Below are positions 10,313-22,900 of a DNA stretch of 64,000 nt, piece after piece. A model generated the notes under the pieces. It was not told the origin of the DNA and searched no databases. It saw nothing but the letters and a program-made list of their open reading frames with translations. The position numbers and the translations under genes were made by a program. Positions within the stretch are counted from its first letter, which is position 1. Every line of letters starts with the position of its first letter. Origin of the DNA: Desmodesmus armatus (Eukaryota > Chlorophyta > Chlorophyceae > Sphaeropleales > Scenedesmaceae); NCBI GenBank assembly GCA_007449985.2, contig VIIQ02000107.1, positions 91,009-155,008 on the forward strand, in the 5' to 3' direction.

Positions 10313-13300
10313 TTAGTCGATCTTGATGGCACCTGAAGGCACAACACAGAATGGGCATTCAGGGTGTGACTAACTGGCTTGCAAGTTGTGGGTTCAATGT
10401 GATGTCTACAATACAGTGCAACTCAACCAGAACCAGAAGAGGAATAGTCCTTGATCTAATCAGTATCTTGGCACAAGGCAGTGCCGTGTGGAATACCCAA
10501 ATCCCAAAACAAGCCAGCGCTGCTTCGGCATAACTCTCACAAAAAGCAAGCAACAAGATACCTGATTGCACCGATGTGTGATGGCGGCAATGCTGTCGGC
10601 ACAGCACCAGGCAACTATGTGTAAGAACACAACTGCTCACCATAAATCTTTGTGACGAACCAGTACGCTGCATAGAATCCGATGGTTCCACACCTGTATG
10701 ACACACAGGGCAACAGCATACGCCATGAGCCAGATGGAGGTTGATGCCCTGGCAGGATAAGCTGCTACAAGCGAATATACATGCAGAGCCCAACTACCAC
10801 CAGCAGCCTGTCAACCCTTGATGTGTGGGGGAAGGATGGTATTCAATAGGGGTGCCAGAAAAAAACATGGTTGGGGGGTGAGGGTCCCGTCCATTCTGGT
10901 ATCACATGTTCAGCTGAGAGGTATGTACACAAGTAGCAACCCACACAAGTGCGGCCAGAGTGGTGCCTCAAACCTGTACTGCATGGCGCATGTCTTGGGC
11001 GCTGACGCGCCATGAGCACTAGCAGCAGACATTGCACACCCACTGACTGCCCCTGTAGACCTAGCTCTGTAGGACGGATCCCAGTCTGTCCCCGACTGCA
11101 CTCCCGATGCTGGCACCCCCGCCCCCCACCCCAGATACTCACAAGCAGAAGAAGCCGTAGCTGATGACAGACATGTAGATGAAGTAGAGCAGAATCGGCA
11201 CAAACTTGCTGATGTCCAGCTTGCTCCAGAAGTAGAATGCGCTGTACGCAAACAGGTACACCGCAGCACTCCCGCTGGTGAAGTAGGCCCTCCACCACCA
11301 GTGGTAGTCCTCGCTGCAGAGCTGGAAGTAGCACAGCACGATGGTGATCTCCGCACATGTGAGGCACAGGATGATGAAGACCAGGGCCAGGAAGCCGAAG
11401 AGGTAGTAGAACTGGTGCAGCCACACGCTGGTCAGGATGAAGAACAGCTCTGCAGGCACAGCACAGCACAGCACAGGGCAGGGGTGGAAGCAGCAGATGG
11501 GTTTTAACACTCAAACACTCATCCTTGAAGATGAAGCAGGGCCCAGCCACACGCTGGTCAGTATGGAAAAAGCAGCGCGACAGGCGCCACATAGGGGCAC
11601 AGCAGGGGGCAGGGGATTGCGCCAGCACATGAGTGTCAATGGACCCACGTCCGCAAGGACACGTTTGCAGGGTGCAAGTTGCCTCGACTGCTGTGGTGTG
11701 TCTATAAACGCCTTGCGGTCAAATGCATGCAGAATGCAGCGCATCGTTGCTCTGGCTGCAATCTGCACACGGCCCCTCCAGCACACCAGGCACTCACCGA
11801 TGAACACCGCACCAAACGGCAGCACACCGCCCACCAGGCAGGAGAACACCGGGTGCATGTACCACGGCTGCTCGGGTATCTGGCGAGGGATCTTGTTCGT
11901 ACGGACAGGGTCCTCAGGAGCAGGCTTCTTGAAGCCAAAGTAGCTGCCAATAAACACCAGGGGCACCGACACGCCAAACCACAGGAAGCAGATGGCGATC
12001 AGGGTGCCGAAGGGCACGGCGCCGCTGCTCTTCTGGCCCCAGACCAGCAGGTCGAGGAGGAAGAACATGGCGAAGATGACGCCAGGGAACATGAGGGCCG
12101 TGCGGATGGTCATAGCCTTCCACTGGTCGCCACGGAAGGCCTTGTACAGCCGCGCTACAGTGGCAAAAAAACAAAGCAGTGGCACACACCTCATCGGTCA
12201 ACACATGCCTTGCTTCGGACAGCAACAGTTCACAAAGAGTGCTGCAGTATCTATGTGCACACAACAAACCAGTGGGCAAATGGGGACGCCACCAGACTGC
12301 AGTGCCAGGTGCCCTTGCCAGCAATGCATTACCTGCAGTGTAGCCGGCCAGCAGGCCCATGAACACAAACATCAGCACCATCGCCGTCATCAGGCCACCA
12401 CGGTTGGCTGGAGACAGGAAGCCCAGCAGGGCGAAGACGGTGGTGATCACAAGCATACCGAAGATTTGAACACCCACGCCAACGTAGGTGGACAGCAGAG
12501 AAGCGCCCTGGGGTGGCCTGAACACGTCACCGTGGACCTGTGTAAAATACGGAGAGGGGGTGGCAGGGCAACAGGGGTGGGATGAGGTGAGGGGCAGCAC
12601 TGAATGATATCGTCGCCGCCAAATCCACAATTTGTGTTGGCTAATCAATGCCCTCATAGCCCCACACGCTGCTTACAAGCTCCCAGCAAGCACTAGCTCA
12701 GCCAGCTGAGGCCACACAAAGAACCCACCCTCCACACCAAAGACCCCACCAGCACCGCAATCCACCTCAACCACATGACCAGCCAGCCATCCCCCGCTCA
12801 CCAGCTTCCAGCCCGTCCCCTCTGCCACGTCCTCCTGCGTATCCAGCTGGTTGTACTTGCAAGTATCTCGATACAGCATGCGCACCAGCGTTTCCACATT
12901 TGCACCATGTGTTGGCTATTCAGTGCCGTCATCGCCCCGCACACTCCTTGCAGCCCCCCGCCCCTAATGCAGCGCAAGCTGAATGCCAACACCAAGCACT
13001 CAAACCCCACACCACAGACCCCACCAACACCGCAATCCACCCCATCCTCATCTCCCGCTCACCAGCTTCCATCCCGTCTCCTCTGCTGCGTCCTCCTGCG
13101 TGTCCAGCTGGTTGTACTTGGAGATGTCGCGGTACAGGGTGCGCACCATGATCATGGCCACCATGCCGCTCAGGAAGAGCACAATCATCACGCTGTTCAC
13201 GATGCTGAACCAATGGATCTGGTCATCAGTCATCTTCAGGTAGGTGTCCCAGCGGGACGCCCAGCGGATGTCACTCGGCTGCACAGCAGAGTGGATCCAG

Positions 13301-14677
13301 AGGGGGACGGGAGGAGGGGAGTTGGTGGTAGCAGGGGGCAGCGGTGCTGACCAATGACAGGGTGCACAGGGAAGTAGGCGAGGCCGTGCCAATGACGTAA
13401 AAAGTTGGTACAGATTGGGGTGAAGTGCTAGACGAACAACCGGGCCCGTCGGCCGCTATTGCTGACAAGACAGCGAAGCAACCAACAGGCAACCATGAAG
13501 GTAGCTTGCAAGGGTATGCAAAATGCGATGTCACCCACGGCAACAGTCAGCTCAACCACAACAACTGCAAGCGTGTGCTGCACCTTGCCACTTGTGCAGC
13601 ATAATGTTCCCCACCCCATCCTATCACACACACACCTCCCCCCACCCACCCACACGCGCACGCGCAGGCGCAGCCACTCACCGACCACTTGACATCGTAT
13701 GTGAAGATGACCTCGGAGCCCTCGTCCGCAGGCTGGGGTGGCAGGCTGTGTGAGACAGCAATCATCTTGCCTGGGTTGCAGGTCTTGAGGCTGGGGTTCT
13801 TGGTGTCATAGGGTTTGTCATACTCATGCTTGACACTGAAGGCCTCCACCTCGAACCCGACAACGCGGGACAGGTCTGTCGCTGCGTCGCGGTTGTACAG
13901 GATGTTGAAGCGCAGGTGGTTGTGCAGGAAGAATTTGACATCCTGCAAGCAGGGACAAAGAGCAGCAGGGCAGCGCATGAGCACAGCTGCTGTCTGCGGG
14001 CGCTGCAGGGGCGTCAGCGCACAACGTCAATGCGTCACCAGGCAAACAGTGCTGTTAAGCTGGCCCTGCACAGCCTGACCAGGCCCCCTGTCCACCGAGT
14101 GACTGCCCAAAGTCCCCCTAGGCCCTCAAGCAGCCAACTGACACACTGTTGGCGCACTCCCAGCACTGCTGCCCTTCCCTCGCACCTTCTGTCCCTCCAG
14201 GGTTGCCTTGAAGCCAACATAGAACCCGCGCTCGTACGCCTTCATCTGCTTCCCAGCCTCATCCTTGCGGATCTTGACCATAGCCACAGGCAAGTTGTCG
14301 AGGATCATGTTGACCTTGTAGTCATCATCGATCTTCTCCTTGAAGGCTTTGGACTGAGCGCCTGACAGGGACTCTATCCGGCACAGCACCTTGCACTGCT
14401 CGTCGGTCCGCATCAGGAACTGGTACAGGGAGTTTTCAATGCGGTCCCCGCGCAGCACCTCCCCCAGGTTTTCTGCAAAGGGCGTGATCTTCTCTGGCCG
14501 ACAGTAGGGCAGAGAATAGTACTCATACGGTAGCTGAGTCTTGATGGAGGACAATTTGTTGACCTTCAACAGCACAGGGTCCTTCTTTTTGAAGTCCTGT
14601 GGCGCCACGCCTGGCAGGTAGAACCCATGGACCAGCTGCAGGCTGAGCAGCAGGCCCAAGCAGGCTGCCCAAGCCAT
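10313..14677 (-). CDS. Transmembrane 9 superfamily protein (nonaspanin)
   Basis: Eight exons keep phase throughout: 14677-14186, 13942-13682, 13278-13063, 12537-12333, 12154-11798, 11449-11143, 10693-10641, 10332-10313; 636 residues, the normal family size. A signal peptide (first 18 residues, ending LVHG) precedes FYLPGVAP, typical of mature TM9SF proteins. A large luminal domain (exons 1-3) is followed by nine predicted membrane segments; family landmarks include [27 protein letters not shown] and [12 protein letters not shown]. The C-terminus is AIKID, matching the KxD/E signal that binds coatomer and holds these proteins in the Golgi. The family acts in endomembrane trafficking and sorting of membrane proteins. 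The gene is divergent from RPN8, with about 650 bases between start codons. The last exon codes only six residues plus stop. Confidence 0.95.
11405..11562 (-). repeat. Duplicated start of TM9SF exon 6
   Basis: The start of exon 6 (from 11449, encoding [10 protein letters not shown]) has a partial copy near 11530-11560 (encoding FSILTSVWL in one frame), upstream in transcription within intron 5. Identity is about 30 bases and the copy's acceptor is less clear. Confidence 0.5.
12790..13165 (-). repeat. Duplicated 3' end of TM9SF exon 3 with its 5' splice site
   Basis: About 105 bases at the end of exon 3 (13063-13165, encoding [19 protein letters not shown]) recur at about 12794-12897, in the downstream intron, as a diverged version that still reads [19 protein letters not shown] and keeps the GTGAGC donor. 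Intron sequence after the donor is also partly shared, giving a repeat unit near 262 bases. Confidence 0.85.
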
Positions 14678-15323
14678 TCTAAAGCTGTGGATCAGCTATA
14701 TGGCTAGTGTGGGGCTGCCTGCTGACGTTCCCGAGGCTCGCAGACGTCGTCTGCTGCACTGGGCTGAGCTGCAACAGACTTGCTGCTGTTGCCTGCTGGG
14801 TTGCGTTATACGCACAGCTCAAGCTTACGCAATGCACTGAATATTTTGATCAAACCTGAACGCAATCAAACGTCGCAAAACAGGGCCCGGAGAGGTTGCA
14901 GACAAGTAGAAAACTACCAGACTTGAAAGAGGCAATCACACGACAGCCATCATTTCAGGGCGCTGCAAACGGCCTCCGAGGAACTGTGTGCGAAGGTACT
15001 GGGATCAGGTTGCTCACTGTGGTCCGCACATGAACTGCCAAAAACTGAAACCTGCCGGGCGTATGTGGGACAGTGCTCTGTCAATCAGGCCCTAAGCATG
15101 TTTCTTTGTATTTACTGGTTGAAGTGAACGGAACAGCGTCATCGTCAGGACTACAGCACAACTTCCATTCCCAGATCACTCCTCAACTCTCGTGAAGTCT
15201 GCCCAAAAGCGTTGTCTTATTGTGTTGCTGTACCTGGTGATAGCATTTGGTTTGATAGTTTGCTTGTAGGGGTTCCCTGCTAAAGGGGCCCAGCCTTGTT
15301 CCAGCAGGCACAAGTGGGGCAGT
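14678..15323. promoter_or_regulatory. Divergent promoter region of TM9SF and RPN8
   Basis: The 646 bases between the two start codons must hold both 5' UTRs and promoters. I see no clear TATA box or named element, and no supported open frame. Confidence 0.5.
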
Positions 15324-18300
15324 ATGACGGTCCCTGACAAGATAGTCCTGCATCCCCTAGTGCTGCTGAGCGTGGTGGACCACTACAACAGGGTGGCAAA
15401 GGACACCAAGAAACGCATAGTCGGCGTGCTGCTTGGAGAGACCTACAAGGGCCAGGTTGATGTGACCAACAGCTTTGCAGGTGTGTGTGATCAAGCTCGC
15501 ATGCTGAGCCAGCCGCCTTGCATGGCCATCTGAGCTGCAGTGGGGCATAGTATCAGTGCCATATGTTGTCTGGTTGTCTCTTGAACGGTAGCTGTGTCGT
15601 GTTGGCCTTACTGTTTGGCCAGTGCCCTTTGAGGAGGATGACAAGGACCCCTCCATCTGGTTCTTGGACCACAGCTACCTTGAAAACATGTTCAGGATGT
15701 TCAAGAAGGTCAACGGTGAGCCCCGCAGCAGCACCTACCAGCGCTGGCCAGCGCTTCTGCAGCTGCAGCGTGTTCCCAGCTCACTGCAGCGCCTCAGCCA
15801 GCATGACACACCCCAGGCGCCGGCCTTCCCTAGTTGTTACTCCTTGGCATTCGCAGGGCAAATGTAGTCAAACTGCGCCTGACACGATGGCCTCGCAGCT
15901 GTAAAGGTGACTGTGTTGACGGCTGTTCCTGTTGCTGCTGCAGCCCGTGAGCACGTGGTGGGCTGGTACAGCACTGGTCCCCGCCTGCGTGAGGCTGACC
16001 TGGCAATCCACCAGCTCATGTCAAACTACGTCACCACACCAGTGCTGGTCATCTGCGAGGTTGAGGTGAGGCAGGGCTAGTCTGGTGGGATGTGGCAGCT
16101 GCCCTAGGGCAGTCGCACACGCTCTCCCCTTGATCAGTGCGGAGTGCATGGCACTCCTGCCTCACATCTCTCCCCATCTCAGGGCCCTGGCCCTGGGCGG
16201 CCCAGCAGGTCGCAGCCCCCGCACACCATTCTGCTGTGCCTCACGCAGAGGCGCAGCTGCATTTGAAAGCAGATGCAACTGCGCCACTGCGTGAGGCACA
16301 GCAGCATGGTGTGCAGGGGCTGTGGCCTTTGAATGCTGCAGGGCTGTGCCAGTGTTGGTGTTGTGTGCAGCATAAGCATGGCCAGTGAATGTTGACAAAG
16401 GGATTGTCGAACAGGCGGTCGTGGTGTGTGGCACTGCAGAAGTGACAGCGGCAGCAGGCATAAGCATGAATGCAGCCACTGTGTGCCGTGCGTGCTATTG
16501 TAGGCATCGCCAAGCCTGCCATGTGTGGGCACTGCGTTGCATCATTTGTGCGAAGCAGGGCTGTTAACAGTCTTGACCGCCCACTGCATGGGCATTGTGC
16601 TCTGTGTTGTGCTGTGCTCATACTGCCTCTGACTGTACTGCCCCTGTGCTGCAGCCCAAGGAGATTGGCCTGCCCTTCACAGCATATACAGCCATTGACG
16701 AAGTGCGGGAGGTGAGCAGCTGCAGTAGCAGCAGCAGCTGGCGTTGGAGGCAGCAGGTCTAGCCCAATGATGGTCGTCGCCCTGTGCAGTGCGACTGCAG
16801 TGCAAGTGAAGTGGTATTGCAGTGCAGTGCAGGTGCCAGCAGGTGGCCCAATGGCAGCAGCAGCAGCAGCAGCAGCAGCCCCTGCTGCAACCAGCAATAC
16901 AGCCCCTGCCGCAGCACCTAGCCAGCAACCTGCGTGCCAGCCAGCCACACTTGCTGCATCCAGCTGCACCTCAGCATGATGTGGGCCAAATGAGCACCGA
17001 CAGCCGTTTTTTGTGCTTCATGCTGTGCTGTGCTGTGCAGGACGGCACTGAGAAGAGCCGGCAGATCTTCATCACCATCCCCACGGAAGTCGGGCAGACG
17101 GAAGCAGAGGAGATTGGTGAGGGGGGTTGAATCGCATGGGGCGGTGTCCTTGCTGCGCCACATCCTCCCAACCACAGCAGAAGCAGCTTGTTGTTTGCGC
17201 TGGTCGGCATCATTGCCGGTGCAGCAAGCAGCATTGCATCAGCGCGGTTCCTGGGTGTAGCCTCTCACATTTTTGTCAGGCGGTCGGCTGTGCATAGCTT
17301 CTGTAGTGAGGGCCAGCAGCTCTTTCACCCTTAATTGCTGACATCCCAAGCCCAGGTCATTCTCGTGCTGTTTTCTGTGCTGGGGTGCCCCGCCGATATT
17401 GCATCCGAAGTCCCACCATTCATCACCTACGGTTGTATTACTTGGTCCCACCCTCTTGCCTCTTTGCTTCCTCAAATTCACTGCAGGTGTTGAGCACCTG
17501 CTGCGCAACGTCAAGGACGCCACCCTAAGGCGGGAATGTTAAGCTTCCTCTCATGTGCTTGCCCTTCCTTTGTTCCGTCCCCCCCCCCCCCTCACTGCAG
17601 GTGTTGAGCACCTGCTGCGCAACGTCAAGGACGCCACCATCAGCACACTGGCCAGTGACGTCAGCGCCAAGCTGCAGGCACTCAAGGGGCTCAAAAGCAG
17701 GCTGGCTGATGTGCAGGTGTGTTGTGCCAAACATCGAGAGTAAAACGGCTCTTACATGCACAAAATTCCAGCCAGCTACTCGCAACTTGTTGAACACCCC
17801 TCCCAGACGGGTCACAGCTGGGGTCAGCATCTCCATCTGCAGCTCACTCCAGCGCGATCCGACTCCCAGCATGCACAGCGTCTGCCGTGTAGCTTGCTAG
17901 GGAAAGCTTATTGCAAGTGGAGCGCTAGTTTTGATGGCTTCCATGTGCCTGATCGTGCTGTGCTGTGCTGCTGTTGCAGGAGTACCTGGCAGCTGTGCTG
18001 GACGGGCGGCTACCCATCAACAATGACATCATGACCTACCTGCAGGTATGTATCGGCAAGGACACTCAGCACAACCAGGTTTATCAGACAGTGTAGCTTG
18101 TGGGGTCACAGTCAGATCAGTCCAACCTGCCTTGCAGTATTACTGCGAGGAGTGCTAGTGGCGCAAAATGTGCAGCACAACTCACCCAGTTGGGCTGCGC
18201 AGGCCGCCAGCACGCCCCATCTGCAGCTGGACTTGGCTCTTGACAGTTGCACTGGAGCTCTCTGTACGTCACAGTCATGCAGTGACGGATCGATCCGGCG

Positions 18301-19705
18301 AGTGTTGGGCTTCAGTGCTTGCTGTGGCGTTTGGTGCTGCCCTCTTGACCCATCTGATTCCCCACAGACCTCCTTCCTCCCCGCTTCCTTACTGTTCAAC
18401 TGCCTCGTGCACTCTCTCGTCTGCTCACTGCCTTCGGACACCTCCCAACCAGCTGCTCTGCTTTTTCTTTGCCCCCGACGCCACCCCATGCCACTCCTTG
18501 ATCACTTCTTCTCGCTTTGCAACGCACTCCTGCGCACTGTCTCGCCCACCCTCGTTTCTGCAGGACATCTTCAACCTGCTGCCCAACATGAATGTGGAGG
18601 CGCTGTCCACCAGCCTGGCGGTCAAGGGCAACGACATGATGGCAGTCATCTACCTGGCATCACTCATACGCAGGTGTGTGTGAAGCAGAGAGGATACAAG
18701 TATAGCTAGCATGTAGGCAACATATCAGGCACAAGCAAGCAGTTCTATGAAGCATATCACCCATAGTCCCACAAGGATATATATATCATGACGTCAGGCT
18801 ATAAAGTGCATTGTGTGTGTGGGGGGGGGGGGGGGGCATGTCATCAGGGTTTGTTGTGGCATGTTTTTCTGCCATATGCATGGGCACCAGTGCAAGGGAA
18901 CTCAGTTGTTTTGAGCTCCTGCTGAACAGGTGCATGGCTACTTGCACCATGTTTGTAGCTGTGGGTACGAGCTTTGTTACTGCCAGCATCCATGGGCTGC
19001 TAGCAGCTGGTAGTAGTAATCATGTGTGTTTATGGTGTTAGGGCAGCGCACTGCTTTAACACCTTCAATACACATGAATACCACTACCAGCTGCTGGCAG
19101 CACATACGTGCTGGCACTTACACACCTCGTACCCAGCGCATGCGCCTTCCACAAGGTTCTGAGGGTCAAGCCCCCTGCTGTGCAGTTGAAGGAGACATCG
19201 GGGATGTGTCAAAGTGCATGATGTTGTGCCGCTGTCTGTGTTGCTGCAGCGTGCTGGCCCTGCACAAACTCATTGACAACAAGGAGCAGCGAATGTGGTC
19301 GGTAAGTGAGCAGGTGTCAACCTCGTTCATCAATGCTAGTGGGTTTGAAGCTCACAATCACTAGTGCTGTGATCTCAGCCACTGTTGTTTGCAAATTGAG
19401 CTTTCAATGGCATACAGTACTATTGGCTAATGGTCCACTGGCAGGGTGTCTGTGATTGAGAGTTCCCGGGGGGGGGGGGGGGCGGGCAGCACACAGGCGT
19501 TGCGTTTGTGCGGGATGTGGATGTTGATTCGCTTGTGCCTGCCGCTTCGACGGTGACCCTGCAGGAGAAGGATCGGGCGGAGAAGGCCAAGGCAGCAGCT
19601 GACAAGGCAGCAAAGGCCAAGGAGAAGGAGAAGGGCGACAGCAAAGACGGGGAGGGCAAGGATGCGGCAGAGAAGGATGCACCCAAGGCGAATGGAAACG
19701 CTTGA
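15324..19705 (+). CDS. RPN8: 26S proteasome lid subunit RPN8 (PSMD7 type)
   Basis: Ten exons in phase: 15324-15480, 15623-15715, 15944-16065, 16655-16711, 17041-17116, 17601-17716, 17980-18045, 18564-18673, 19250-19301, 19565-19705; 329 residues, close to the family's usual 310-330. The N-terminal MPN domain begins with [20 protein letters not shown] and includes [13 protein letters not shown] and VGWYSTGP. It lacks the His-x-His zinc ligands of the JAMM protease RPN11, as expected for RPN8, the catalytically inert partner of RPN11 in the regulatory particle. The C-terminus is a charged Lys/Glu/Ala tail (KEKE-like), found on several proteasome subunits. A TGTAA signal follows 31 bases after the stop. 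ArgJ starts only 260 bases downstream on the same strand. Confidence 0.95.
17479..17645 (+). repeat. Duplicated 3' splice site and start of RPN8 exon 6
   Basis: Forty-six bases spanning CACTGCAG and the first 38 exon bases ([13 protein letters not shown]) occur at 17479-17524 and again at the real exon, 17593-17638; the offset is 114 bases. After the upstream copy the frame soon closes, so only the downstream copy works as an exon. Confidence 0.9.
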
Positions 19706-19735
19706 GGTCCTTGTACAGTGTGTGTGAGAATGAAA

Positions 19736-19740
19736 TGTAA
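19736..19740 (+). terminator. Polyadenylation signal TGTAA of RPN8
   Basis: TGTAA, the volvocine poly(A) signal, lies 31 bases after the RPN8 stop codon and before the ArgJ start. Position and spacing make it more convincing than a random match. Confidence 0.6.
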
Positions 19741-19965
19741 TCCGGGCTGGTTGACCTGGTGAAAGCGCGCACTGGCAAGTCAAACAAGAGTTTCACCGGT
19801 CCGAGTTCAACCGGTCCGAGGTTGATTGGAGTGAGGCAAAGAGAATGAATGACTGTGACTTGATGAAGTGATCAAGCTACCTCTCTACCGTCGTTCTTCT
19901 GGAGGGTTTGAGTTGTTTCGCTTTCTGCAGCAGTGATCTGAGCTCGAAACAGCACCAGCGGCAAC

Positions 19966-22900
19966 ATGCAGCTCCACCAGCGCCGCGCGGCTGCCTTTGC
20001 TGCCGGATCATGTAAGATAGACGTGGTCAACCCTGCAACACGAGCTTTAGGCCACTGTGCTGCACTGGGGTTGTCACGTGTCCTGAGAGCAGCAGGGTGA
20101 TGGTGGAGCCATTGACTCTGTAAACCGTGCCCTGCAGACTGCAAAAAGCCATCAGCAGCATGTCGGCCAGCTGTGCGTCGCTGCAAGGTGAGTGTGGACC
20201 CCAGCACAGTGGCCTGGCTAGGAGCACTGCTGTTGTAACCCCCAACCTTTGGGTGCCAAGACGCAAAGGCCATCTTTCTGCTGCTGTTCTTTGTCAGGGC
20301 GCTGTCAGGGTCCAGGCCAACGTCTCGACAGCAGCTGAGTCTTTCCAGATTCCTGGCAGCCCTGACCTCATCCCAGATGGTCCTTGGAAGAAGGTGGAGG
20401 GAGGAGTCTGTGCAGCAAAGGGCTTCAAAGCAACAGGTACTGCAGGACAGACACAGCACAGCACAATCTACTTATGGTTCCAGGGCTTTTGCAGGCTGCA
20501 TGCTGAGTGGGTCCACCCAGCACTCCAGCGGGCGCAGGGGCCGATCTTGATCGCGCAGCTGCGTGGGCACTGGCTGTCCACTTGTGCTGTAGCAGCTGTG
20601 TGTGCAAGGGCGTCAGCACAGCAGGCGGGCACCATGCATCAGGCGGGCACCATGCATCAGGCGGTGTGGCACTTCTGCCAGCTTGATGGCACTGACAGCC
20701 GAGCGGTGAAAGTATCCACTTGTAACAACCCCCCCCCCCCCCCCCCAAATGCACGCCGCACCCCCTGCCTCGCCCCCCCCCCCCCCCCGCCCACCCATCC
20801 CCGCTGTTTGTCCTGCAGGCGTGTACGCCTCCCTCCGTGCTGCTGGCAAGAAGGCAGACCTGTCACTGGTGGTGGCAGACGAGCCTGCAGTAGCAGCGGG
20901 CTGCTTCACCAAGAACGTGATGTGCGCGGCACCGGTGCTGTACTGCAAGGACGTGCTGGAGCGCAAGAAGAAGGTCAAGGCGGTGAGTTGACCTGGACGC
21001 AACAAGATGCAGTCACACCTGTGACACATGCCTCTTGCAGCCCAACACCTGGCAGTTTGAGCTGTCAAAGCTGTTGTTCAGGATCTCCGCGCTGTGCCGT
21101 GGTGTAGCTTGAGTGGTTGCTGCCTTGCTGGGCAGTGAGGGCAGGTAGTCGGGAGCTCACCAAGCAGTCGAGTTGCAAAGCAAGTTGTTGCGCAGCATAT
21201 CGGAGAGGATGGCAGAGCACGGCGCCCCACACTGGCACTTCACTTGTTGAACAGCAACGGTAGCACAGTTGCTGCGCAACAAGTGCAGTGCCAGTATAGG
21301 GCGCCGTGCTCTGCCAGCCTCATACATATGCGAAGCGCACTTGCAAACCGTGCCAAACAGCTCTGGGGCATCCATCAGCCAGTCTTTGTGAACGCTTGCT
21401 TGGGCTGCCTTCCTCGACTTGCGTATCAGTTGCCACTGTGTTTGATACCGAATCCATACACTTCTTGATGCTTCATGGTGTGGCGTGGTGTGCTGTGCTG
21501 TGCTGTGCTGTGCTGTGCAGGTGCTGACCAACGCAGGCCAGGCCAACGCAGCCACTGGTGACCAAGGCTATGAGGACGCAGTGAACTGTGCAACACTGGC
21601 AGCAGCATCCCTGGGGGTCAGCCCTGACGACGTGCTGCTCATGTCTACAGGTGCGGGCCGGCAGCACAACTGTGCACATTGTGGCATGCTTACGGTTCTG
21701 TGATATAGTGTGGTCGTACTACAGTATACAATGTCACTTGGGAGGTGCAACAGGTACACGTGTGTGCGATAGTGCCCCAGCCACAACCGTCTGACGGCTG
21801 TTTGTAGTACAAGCACCTGAGTAGAGGGTCACCAGCATTCGGTAGCTTTCAGTACACGCATTTGTAGTACAATCAGCATCAAACGGTTGTGGTGGCTGGG
21901 GCGCTAATCCCGCATCTGTACCCTGCTGTAGAACTATGTCAGCAGGAACACAGTCAGACTGTGTGGTATGTCTGTCTGACTGCCATGTCACTTTCCAAGT
22001 GTGATTGGTTGCCGCTCAAAGATGGACGCACAACATTTGTGCCACCCAAGCAACAAACAGCCATGAAGCAACAAAACCAGCACAACCTCACCCACTTCTC
22101 TGGCTGCCATGTCTGTTTTATGTTTGACCCCCCAGGTGTGATTGGCCGCCGCATGAAGATGGACGCCTTTGTCCCCGCCATCCCTGAGCTTGTCAAGTCG
22201 CTGGGTTCCAGTGGTCAGGACGCTCACAGGGCAGCAGTGGCCATCACAACCACGGACCTGGTCAGCAAGGAGGCAGCACTGCAGGTAACATGATGTGTAC
22301 CTTGTAGTAATGGTTACAGTAGTGCGCACAGCGTGGGTAGGGGGTTGAATGTGCTTGAAAAGCAGAGAGGATGGAATGTTCACCAGACTTGTCGAGAAGA
22401 TGCCTGCAGACTATGTTCCGCCCTTCGCATTTGTGCGTTGAACTGCCTTGTGCGCTGCTCAATGCAGCTGTGTCGACTGTCTGTGTGCATTGCTATGCCT
22501 CCCAGGTGACCATCGGCGCCGAGCCTGTGCACACAGGTGTCGTGTGCAAGTCATCATGATGCCCTTGTTGATGATGTTGTCTGTGTTTATGTCCTGCCCC
22601 GCCTCCCAGGTCACCATTGGCGGCAAGCCTGTGCACATAGGTGGCATGTGCAAGGGCAGCGGCATGATCCACCCCAACATGGCCACCATGCTGGGCATCG
22701 TCACCTGCGATGCTGCGGTGGAGCCCAGGGTGTGGAGGGACATGCTGCGCAGGGCATGCGAAGCAAGCTTCAACGCGGTAAGTGCAAGTGTTCTTTATAA
22801 GATGCTGGGGTCGTGGATTGTGGCAAGGGGCGACAGGGGGGCAGGAGGGGTGTCGAGGGACATGCTGCGCAGGGCATGCGCTGCCAGGCTCAGTGCGGCG

